NCBI GenBank assembly: GCA_017640615.1
Contig: JAEPQK010000002.1
Span: 186,001 to 250,000 of the forward strand
Reading direction: 5' to 3'
Origin: Rhizobiaceae bacterium
Lineage (GTDB): Bacteria > Pseudomonadota > Alphaproteobacteria > Rhizobiales > Rhizobiaceae
Length of the DNA: 64,000 nt
Shown piece after piece: positions 58,840-64,000 of this stretch. The position numbers were made by a program, and so were the translations under genes. The notes below the pieces were generated by a model, which worked only from the letters and a program-made list of their open reading frames with translations, was not told where the DNA came from and did no database searches. Numbering within the stretch: position 1 is the first letter of the stretch; the number at the start of each line of letters is the position of its first letter.

Positions 58840-60018
58840 ATGCAATTCAACTGGCCCTGGGCGAAGCGCCCCGGAACGATTGCGGCTGCCGAAAAGAAGG
58901 ACGCAACGCCGGGTTTCGTGGCGCTGCACATGCAAGGCGAGGCGATCTGGACGCGGCGCGATTACGCGACGCTGGCCCGCGAAGGCTTCATGCGCAACCC
59001 GGTTGCGCATCGCTGCGTGCGGCTGATTTCTGAAGCTGCCTCCTCCGTTCCCTGGCTGCTCTACGAAAGTGCGTCGGAACTTCAGGAGCATCCGTTTCTG
59101 GAATTGCTGGCGCGGCCGAATGCGCGCCAATCCGGCGCGAGCTTTCTGGAGACGCTCTACGGGCATCTGCTGATTTCCGGCAATGCCTATTGCGAACTGG
59201 TGGAGGCCGGTGCGGAGGCACGCGAGTTGCATCTGCTGCGGCCCGACCGGGTGACGGTCGTGGCAGACGCGGAAGGCTGGCCGACTGCGCTCGAATACCG
59301 GACGGGCAGCGCCAAACGGCGGATCGCGCTCGGCAATGAGGGCGAGGGTGGCGCGCTGCATCTGACGACGTTTCATCCGCTCGACGACCACTATGGCTTC
59401 CCGCCGATCGAGGCCGCGCTCACAGCGCTAAACCTGCACAATGCGGCGGGGCGTTGGAACAAGGCGCTGCTCGACAATTCGGCCCGGCCGTCGGGCGCGC
59501 TGGTCTATGCACCGAAGGACGGCGGCAACCTGACCGAAGAGCAGTTTTCGCGGCTGAAGGCAGAGCTAGAGGATGGCTACACCGGGGCCGCCCGCGCCGG
59601 CCGGCCGCTGCTGCTCGAAGGCGGGCTCCACTGGAAGGCGATGGGCCTGACGCCGAAAGATATGGACTTCGTCGAAGCGCGCAACGGCGCGAGCCGCGAC
59701 ATTGCGCTTGCCTTCGGTGTGCCGCCGATGATGTTGGGCATTCCCGGCGACAACACTTACTCGAACTATCAGGAAGCGAACCGCGCCTTCTACCGACTGA
59801 CCGTGCTGCCGTTGGCGTTACGTGTGGCGGCCGAATTCACCGCCTGGCTCGGCGCGCGCTTCGGCAACGGGCTGCGGCTCGATCTCGACATTGACCGGAT
59901 CGAGGGTTTGTCAGTGGAGCGCGATGCGCTGTGGGCGCGGCTCGAAGGCGCGAGCTTCCTGACCGACGATGAAAAGCGGGAGGCAGTGGGGTATGGCGCG
60001 CGGGACGGCCTTAGATGA
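58840..60018 (+). CDS. HK97-family phage/GTA portal protein (g3-like)
   Basis: Forms the dodecameric ring through which DNA enters the head. The 392-residue protein shows family blocks VAHRCVRLISEAASSVPWLLY, LISGNAYCELVEAG, LHLLRPDRVTV, DDHYGFPPIEAA and FGVPPMMLGIPGDNTYSNYQEA (each within the usual positions). ATG 58840 follows TGAGGAACATCCGAA. Its stop overlaps the start of the next frame (ATGA at 60015), so the inserted toxin-like gene is translationally coupled to the portal gene. Confidence 0.92.
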   Translation: MQFNWPWAKRPGTIAAAEKKDATPGFVALHMQGEAIWTRRDYATLAREGFMRNPVAHRCVRLISEAASSVPWLLYESASELQEHPFLELLARPNARQSGASFLETLYGHLLISGNAYCELVEAGAEARELHLLRPDRVTVVADAEGWPTALEYRTGSAKRRIALGNEGEGGALHLTTFHPLDDHYGFPPIEAALTALNLHNAAGRWNKALLDNSARPSGALVYAPKDGGNLTEEQFSRLKAELEDGYTGAARAGRPLLLEGGLHWKAMGLTPKDMDFVEARNGASRDIALAFGVPPMMLGIPGDNTYSNYQEANRAFYRLTVLPLALRVAAEFTAWLGARFGNGLRLDLDIDRIEGLSVERDALWARLEGASFLTDDEKREAVGYGARDGLR

Positions 60019-60489
60019 ACGCCGCGGTTACTGCAACAATCGCCGGAACGCGGCTGGGCACAAGCGCAGCCGTCGTTCGATTTCATCTCGCGGCTGACCA
60101 GCTATCTGAAGTTCTGAAGTTCAATCCGAACTGGCCGAGCCAGCCGCGCGTACCGGCGGGAAACCCTGACGGCGGGCAGTGGACGGTTGGCGGGGCACAG
60201 ATAATTCCGGTTCAGGCTCGACCGCTAAACTCTGGGAACGCGTCACGCAGAGTGCGTGCGAGGCGCCAGGACATTACGCTGAATCAGGCTACTCGCCTTG
60301 ATATCAGCTATATGCAGATGCAGTCCGCAGTGTGGAACGAAGTACCCAGGAACGAGAAGCGGCAACTTCATACCTGATCATCAACGCTCGTCGGCGCTGA
60401 TTAGAGAAGGTGAGCCTCAGCGCCTAATTCCTCAATGCGCTACCTGCAGCAGTCGTCAGGGTGGTTACATAAGATCGCTGAAGAAATAG
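60015..60489 (+). pseudogene. Frameshifted toxin-like protein: NPDGGQWT N-terminal motif plus Cys/His-rich nuclease-like C-terminus
   Basis: Two frames together form one protein of about 158 residues. Frame A (60015-60377) begins at an ATG overlapping the portal stop and contains NWPSQPRVPAGNPDGGQWT, a motif I recall at the N-terminus of phage-borne polymorphic toxins in alphaproteobacteria. Frame B, open from 60283 to 60489, reads CSPQCGTKYPGTRSGNF, IPDHQ and PQCATCSSRQGGYI: two cysteine pairs and a DH pair, like a treble-clef/HNH nuclease. A net +1 shift between 60283 and 60374 joins them. No slippery site was seen, so a mutation or sequence error is likelier than programmed frameshifting. 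Confidence 0.6.
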
Positions 60490-60492
60490 ATT

Positions 60493-60858
60493 ATGACCGA
60501 GTCAACAAAACGCGGAATTCAGAACGGGCTAGTATTCGTCGAGGACGCATTAGGTGGAAAGCCACCATACCCATTCACTGACGAAAAAGCTCAATTCACC
60601 TCGTCAATGGTCTCGGTGTCGTGCCTCCACGACATCGACGGCGAAGCAGAGTTGACTTTGGGTCCCGCTGAAGACGTTGTCTCGGGCTTAAGCGCGATCT
60701 TCGATGGGCTGATCGAAACGCCCAGTAAGGTCGTTGTGATCTCGACGGTACCGGGCGATCATTTGCTAAAGGCGAATGTGCCGGACACGACTACTCGCAT
60801 TCGGATATGGCGAAATCACCCTGTGTGGGCTGACAAGGTTATTGTCGGCTGGGGTTGA
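60493..60858 (+). CDS. Unknown 121-residue protein; candidate immunity protein
   Basis: Not recognised as a named family. The protein is acidic with two Cys, no signal or membrane segment (KRGIQNGLVFVEDALGGKP, LTLGPAEDVVSGLSAIFDGL, VISTVPGDHLLKANVP). ATG 60493 is three bases after the stop of the toxin-like frame B, the normal spacing of a toxin and its immunity gene. Size and position support an immunity role; sequence alone does not prove it. It has no counterpart in standard GTA clusters. Confidence 0.55.
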   Translation: MTESTKRGIQNGLVFVEDALGGKPPYPFTDEKAQFTSSMVSVSCLHDIDGEAELTLGPAEDVVSGLSAIFDGLIETPSKVVVISTVPGDHLLKANVPDTTTRIRIWRNHPVWADKVIVGWG

Positions 60859-61011
60859 GTGGCAACGGAAATAACGAAGAGCTCCAGATATGGCAGTGAT
60901 CGCCCCTCCGCATATATTTCGTGTAAGGGAGCCGATATTCCCTCAGCATGTCGTCAGCAGAACGGTGAATAAAACCGTACACGAAGTCGAACTTGAGCAA
61001 ATATTCGCGAT

Positions 61012-61368
61012 ATGGATGCCGAGTACTTCACGCCATCGGGATTGGTGATTTTGTCAGACGCAGCTCTGGAGCTCGCGCGCAGTTATGGCGATGAAATGCG
61101 CCTGCAGAGGCCGGGCGAAGATTGGATTGTCGTTGTTGCCTGGTGGCATTCCAGGCGTGTGCGCGAGAAGGGAACCAACAACTGGACCGAGCTGGGGGCT
61201 GGGCTTGGGCTTGCCGCATATGAGCGGCCGAAGGTTCCGGCGAAGCGAATACATGTCGCCGACGGTTTCGAATACGCGGTCAAGATACCGGCGGACGTAC
61301 TGGATGCGGCTTCAGCAAAGCTGATCGACGCAGATCGCGATGACAATTACGCATTGGCATTGCGGTAG
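61012..61368 (+). CDS. Unknown 118-residue protein in the inserted module
   Basis: Not recognised. It is a soluble protein with Trp-rich centre (EDWIVVVAWWHSRRVREK) and an alpha/beta look (RIHVADGFEYAVKIPADVLDAA). No ribosome-binding site stands out before ATG 61012. The 153 bases upstream are AT-richer than the cluster and hold a 52-codon frame (60890-61048) that may be a remnant. It may be a second immunity-type gene or an orphan; context is the only hint. Confidence 0.5.
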   Translation: MDAEYFTPSGLVILSDAALELARSYGDEMRLQRPGEDWIVVVAWWHSRRVREKGTNNWTELGAGLGLAAYERPKVPAKRIHVADGFEYAVKIPADVLDAASAKLIDADRDDNYALALR

Positions 61369-61416
61369 GTTGAACGACATGGTGCCGATCGAGTTCATCA
61401 CCTTGTAGGCCGAGCA

Positions 61417-61660
61417 ATGACGCCTGAACAAATCCGCGAAATTCTGTTGGATGAATGGGAACCTATAGATATCCGCGACCAAAAGGCGGCACGGGACGAA
61501 TATGACACCTACGCGCGGCGTCTTCATGGTTACCAGCCGAATAACGGTCAGTGAGGTCGAAGCCTATCTGGTTGAGGCGGAGCAGGAATTGATGGGACTT
61601 GCCGCCGATAACCAACGTGCGCGGCGCGTGGCGGAAATATTGTTGAACCACACCGCCTGA
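61417..61660 (+). pseudogene. Frameshifted DUF1871-like small protein (immunity-like)
   Basis: Frame A (61417-61554) gives MTPEQIREILLDEWEPIDIR and then DEYDTYARRLHG. Frame B (61526-61660) gives VTSRITVSEVEAYLVEAEQE and ARRVAEILL. Joined near 61526 they make one protein of about 80 residues with the layout I recall for DUF1871-like proteins (eWdPig...EYD...eva.yL...vA..L), often found as immunity proteins. A one-base indel separates the frames. It lies 48 bases after the 118-residue gene and 24 before the DUF6107-type gene. Confidence 0.6.
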
Positions 61661-61684
61661 CGAACCGGAACTCGACAATCGACC

Positions 61685-61993
61685 ATGACCGAAACCGAAA
61701 CCTTGTGGCTGTGGCTCGCCAAGGCCGGCGGAGCTATTGCGGGGTCGGCGATCTCGCTCGCCTATGTGCTGCCGGATGACCGCCGAGAGGCCGCGATACG
61801 CTTTGCCGTCGGCGTCGCCTGCGGGCTGGTCTTCGGCGGCACGGCTGGCCTGAAGATCGCGGCCGAGCTCGGCATCACCGGCGCGCTGGGGCCGGGAGAG
61901 CTGATGCTGATGGGTTCCGCGGCGGCAAGCCTGTGCGCCTGGTGGGCGCTCGGCCTGATCATGCGCGTGCTGACCAAGCCTCGGCGTAACTGA
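61685..61993 (+). CDS. DUF6107-type membrane protein of the GTA-like cluster (g3.5 position)
   Basis: A 102-residue protein with three hydrophobic segments (about residues 10-29, 40-57 and 74-93; for example RFAVGVACGLVFGGTAGL). I recall small proteins of this kind (DUF6107) between portal and protease genes in Rhizobiales GTA-like clusters. ATG 61685 is 24 bases after the broken DUF1871-like gene and 27 before the protease gene. Function unknown; a holin-like role is possible but unproven. Confidence 0.7.
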   Translation: MTETETLWLWLAKAGGAIAGSAISLAYVLPDDRREAAIRFAVGVACGLVFGGTAGLKIAAELGITGALGPGELMLMGSAAASLCAWWALGLIMRVLTKPRRN

Positions 61994-62020
61994 CGTTCAA
62001 TTCAATTTCGGAGACAGACA

Positions 62021-62605
62021 ATGGGTCACCGGCAGATGCTGGCTGGCGAGCGCAAACGCGTGGAATTGCGGCTGGATGATGTTGAGAGCGACGGGTCGTT
62101 CTCGGGTTATGCCAGCCTGTTCGGGCGCGTCGATCTCGGCCGCGACATCGTGGAGCGCGGCGCGTTTGCGCAGTCGCTTTCGAAGCGGGGTGCGGCTGGC
62201 ATTCGCATGCTCTTCCAGCATGACCCCGCAGCGCCGATCGGCGCCTGGAGCGAGGTGCGTGAGGATGCGCGCGGGCTCTTCGTGCGTGGCCAGCTCGCAC
62301 TAGACTCGGCCAAGGCGCGCGAAGTGCATGCGCTGATGCGCGGCGGCGCGCTGGACGGCTTGTCGATCGGCTTTCGAACGGTGCGCGCCCGCAAGGAAAC
62401 CAAGTCCGGCGTGCGGCGCATCCTGGAGGCTGATCTCTGGGAAATCTCGATCGTCACTTTTCCGATGCTACCCGAGGCGCGCGTCGATTCCGTGAAGAGC
62501 CGCCGCCGGTCACCCATCGAAGAGTTCGCCCCTGACCGGCTGATGGCCTCCATCCGCCGCGCAACGCGAATGCTGAATGACTGCTCAACGAAAGGAAATG
62601 CCTGA
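62021..62605 (+). CDS. HK97-family prohead protease (g4-like)
   Basis: Serine protease that cleaves the scaffold and capsid N-terminus during head maturation. The 194-residue protein has the S78-family pattern: FSGYASLFGRVDLGRD, the catalytic His at about residue 67 (FQHDPAAPIG) and Ser at about 115 (DGLSIGF), then EADLWEISIVTFPM. ATG 62021 follows GGAGACAGACA. It overlaps the capsid gene by eight bases. Confidence 0.93.
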   Translation: MGHRQMLAGERKRVELRLDDVESDGSFSGYASLFGRVDLGRDIVERGAFAQSLSKRGAAGIRMLFQHDPAAPIGAWSEVREDARGLFVRGQLALDSAKAREVHALMRGGALDGLSIGFRTVRARKETKSGVRRILEADLWEISIVTFPMLPEARVDSVKSRRRSPIEEFAPDRLMASIRRATRMLNDCSTKGNA

Positions 62606-63863
62606 GATGCAAGAGCTGAGCCCGGCAGGCGCGCCGGAAACCAAAAGCGCGACCACGCATGAACTGAACGACGCGTTCGACACGTTCATGACCTCCTTCG
62701 AGAGTTTCAAGGAGGCGAATGACGAACGCTTGCAGCAGATCGAAACGCGAATGAGCGCGGACGTGATTACCTCCGATAAGGTGGATCGCGTTTCGCGCGC
62801 ACTGGACGAACAGAGGCGCGCTATCGACCGGCTGGTGCTGAAGCGTTCGCGCCCGCAGCTCGATGGCGGTGTCGACCTTTCGCCGGTCGCGCTGGAGCAC
62901 CACGAGGCATTTGATGCCTATGTGCGCAAGGGCGAGGAGCGCGGCCTGCGCTCTGTCGAGGCGAAGGCGATGTCCTATGGCACGCCGGCCGATGGCGGCT
63001 ATCTGGTCCCGGACGAGACGGAGCGCGAAATTGGCCGCAGGCTCTCCACCCTGTCGCCAATCCGCTCGATTGCGTCTGTGCGGCAGGTGTCGGGTGCTGT
63101 GCTGAAGAAGCCTTTTGCGATCACCGGGCCGTCCGTCGGCTGGGTCGCGGAGACGGCGGCGCGCGCTCAGACGAATACGCCGACGCTGGAGGAACTGCAG
63201 TTTCCAACCGCTGAGCTCTATGCAATGCCGGCGGCGACCGCGACGCTGCTCGAAGATGCCGTGGTCGACATCGACCAGTGGCTGGCTGCGGAAATCGAGG
63301 TGGCCTTTGCCGAGCAGGAGGGCGCTGCCTTCATCTCCGGTGACGGCACCAACAAGCCGAAGGGCTTTCTCGATTACACGCAAGTGGCCGAGACAAGCTG
63401 GGCCTGGGACAATATCGGTTATGTGGCGACCGGTGTTGACGGCGACTTTGCGGCTTCCGACCCGGCGGACGTGCTGATCGACCTGATCTACGCGTTGAAG
63501 GCCGGCTACCGGCAGAACGCAAACTGGGTGCTCAACCGCAAGACGCAGGCAGCACTTCGCAAGCTCAAGGACGACCAGGGCAACTACATCTGGATGCCGC
63601 CGGCCGCGCCCGGCAGCCGCGCGATGCTGATGGGCTTCCCGGTTGTTGAAGCCGAGGACATGCCCGACATCGGCTCCGATACGACGCCGGTTGCGTTCGG
63701 CGACTTCGCCCGCGGCTACCTGGTGGTGGACCGCACCGGCGTGCGCGTGCTGCGCGATCCCTATTCCGCCAAACCCTATGTGCTCTTCTACGTGACGAAG
63801 CGCGTGGGTGGCGGCGTGCAGGACTTCGACGCGATCAAGCTGCTCAAATTCGGCACCTCGTAA
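62598..63863 (+). CDS. HK97-fold major capsid protein (g5-like)
   Basis: Main shell protein, about 421 residues. A helical N-terminal part (about 1-120) is likely the scaffold (delta) domain removed by the protease. The HK97 core follows: TPADGGYLVPDETEREI, GWVAETAARAQT, LLEDAVVDIDQWLA, FISGDGTNKPKGFL, ANWVLNRKTQAALRKLKD and GFPVVEAEDMPDI. ATG 62598 has AAAGGA upstream; an ATG seven codons earlier is possible but lacks one. A strong hairpin follows the gene. Confidence 0.94.
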   Translation: MPEMQELSPAGAPETKSATTHELNDAFDTFMTSFESFKEANDERLQQIETRMSADVITSDKVDRVSRALDEQRRAIDRLVLKRSRPQLDGGVDLSPVALEHHEAFDAYVRKGEERGLRSVEAKAMSYGTPADGGYLVPDETEREIGRRLSTLSPIRSIASVRQVSGAVLKKPFAITGPSVGWVAETAARAQTNTPTLEELQFPTAELYAMPAATATLLEDAVVDIDQWLAAEIEVAFAEQEGAAFISGDGTNKPKGFLDYTQVAETSWAWDNIGYVATGVDGDFAASDPADVLIDLIYALKAGYRQNANWVLNRKTQAALRKLKDDQGNYIWMPPAAPGSRAMLMGFPVVEAEDMPDIGSDTTPVAFGDFARGYLVVDRTGVRVLRDPYSAKPYVLFYVTKRVGGGVQDFDAIKLLKFGTS

Positions 63864-63909
63864 CTCCGTCGCCGGTGGTTCACCCCTGCCGCCGGCGTTT
63901 GGTGCCGAT

Positions 63910-63951
63910 GCGGCCCCGGTTTCCCTCCCGCCGGGGCCGCCCCTTCTTTCT
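63910..63951 (+). terminator. Strong hairpin after the capsid gene
   Basis: A 10-bp GC stem (GCGGCCCCGG at 63910-63919, CCGGGGCCGC at 63931-63940) with an 11-base loop, then a pyrimidine tract CCCTTCTTTCT. It lies 46 bases past the capsid stop and 29 before the next ATG. The tract is not a pure T-run, so it may be a partial terminator or attenuator that leaves more capsid than connector transcript. Confidence 0.55.
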
Positions 63952-63969
63952 CCCACGATGAGAAATTGC

Positions 63970-64000
63970 ATGACGCTTTTTCGCACTGCCGGTCCCGACC
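63970..64000 (+). CDS. Start of head-tail connector protein gene (g6-like), 3' partial
   Basis: Only ten codons are visible, reading MTLFRTAGPD. This is how phage gp6-like/GTA head-tail connectors often start, and it is the expected next gene after capsid. An in-frame ATG at 63958 is an alternative start. The rest is outside the window. Confidence 0.5.
   Translation, partial: MTLFRTAGPD

Larger units (their letters stand above)
57016..64000 (+). mobile_element. Gene transfer agent-like (domesticated prophage) head-gene cluster, partial
   Basis: Order terS, terL, portal, (inserted module), DUF6107-type protein, HK97 prohead protease, HK97 major capsid, head-tail connector. This is the order of the RcGTA head genes (g1 to g6). 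No integrase, repressor, replication or lysis genes are present between PBP1A and terS, and host genes abut the cluster. These points favour a GTA over an ordinary prophage. The window stops before the tail genes, so completeness cannot be judged. Confidence 0.8.

Noticed and set aside
60283-60377. Programmed ribosomal frameshift in the toxin-like gene
   Set aside because: No slippery heptamer or downstream pseudoknot was seen in the window where the frames overlap.
62454-63986. Minus-strand 510-codon open frame
   Set aside because: Antisense of the protease and capsid genes, whose HK97-family motifs are clear on the plus strand.
57016-64000. Intact temperate prophage
   Set aside because: No integrase, repressor, replication or lysis genes precede the head genes, and the order matches GTA head genes. 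Downstream genes are outside the window, so this remains a judgement.

Overview
The window is high-GC alphaproteobacterial chromosome. The gene families point to the Hyphomicrobiales (Rhizobiales), probably a Phyllobacteriaceae-type rhizobium relative such as Mesorhizobium, Aminobacter or Nitratireductor. The evidence is a fused CysN/CysC, a glgP-glgB-glgC-glgA-pgm-glgX cluster, a MucR/Ros regulator, a Rhizobium-type L-asparaginase, DUF5330/DUF1491/DUF2336/DUF6456 proteins, and a gene transfer agent (GTA)-type head-gene cluster. The genus is an inference.

Layout. 1-3617: end of sulfate activation (cysNC, cysQ) and a convergent PfkB sugar kinase. 3740-16498: a co-directional glycogen/alpha-glucan cluster (glgP, glgB, glgC, glgA, pgm, glgX, GH13 alpha-glucosidase) with short or overlapping junctions. 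16495-25504: an AlkB-like hydroxylase, lldD, tRNA-Pro(CGG), a dehydratase-betA-betB glycine betaine operon, a thiolase and a DUF3750 protein. 25593-39126: housekeeping genes (asparaginase, Tat-exported beta-helix protein, an atypical methylmalonyl-CoA mutase-like protein, YjgR-like ATPase, L,D-transpeptidase, dehalogenase, branched-chain aminotransferase, Fe-type SOD, two c-type cytochromes, oligopeptidase, SH3-like protein, MsrB). 39332-45202: a complete Mrp Na+/H+ antiporter operon (A-G). 45445-56697: mucR, a pair resembling the GTA activators GafY and GafZ, sufE, a DivJ/PdhS-like histidine kinase, cell-envelope genes and a class A penicillin-binding protein. 57016-64000: the start of a GTA-like head-gene cluster (small and large terminase, portal, DUF6107-type protein, prohead protease, major capsid, head-tail connector), cut by the window end.

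The most interesting part is the right third. A DnaA-domain-IV-like HTH gene and a DUF6456 gene (candidate gafY/gafZ) lie downstream of a perfect GTTC-N7-GTTC alphaproteobacterial LexA box, about 10 kb before the GTA-like cluster they may control. Perfect and near-perfect CtrA boxes flank the DivJ-like kinase and a DUF2336 gene in between. The head-gene cluster has a strong promoter candidate whose -35/-10 spacer is covered by a 13-bp palindrome. Inserted between the portal gene and the next conserved head gene is a compact toxin/immunity-like module. It holds a broken toxin with an NPDGGQWT N-terminal motif and a Cys/His-rich nuclease-like C-terminus in another frame, a candidate immunity gene 3 bases later, an orphan gene, and a frameshifted DUF1871-like gene. 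No insertion sequences, CRISPR arrays or rRNA genes were seen. All family assignments are from reading the translated sequence; no database search was possible.
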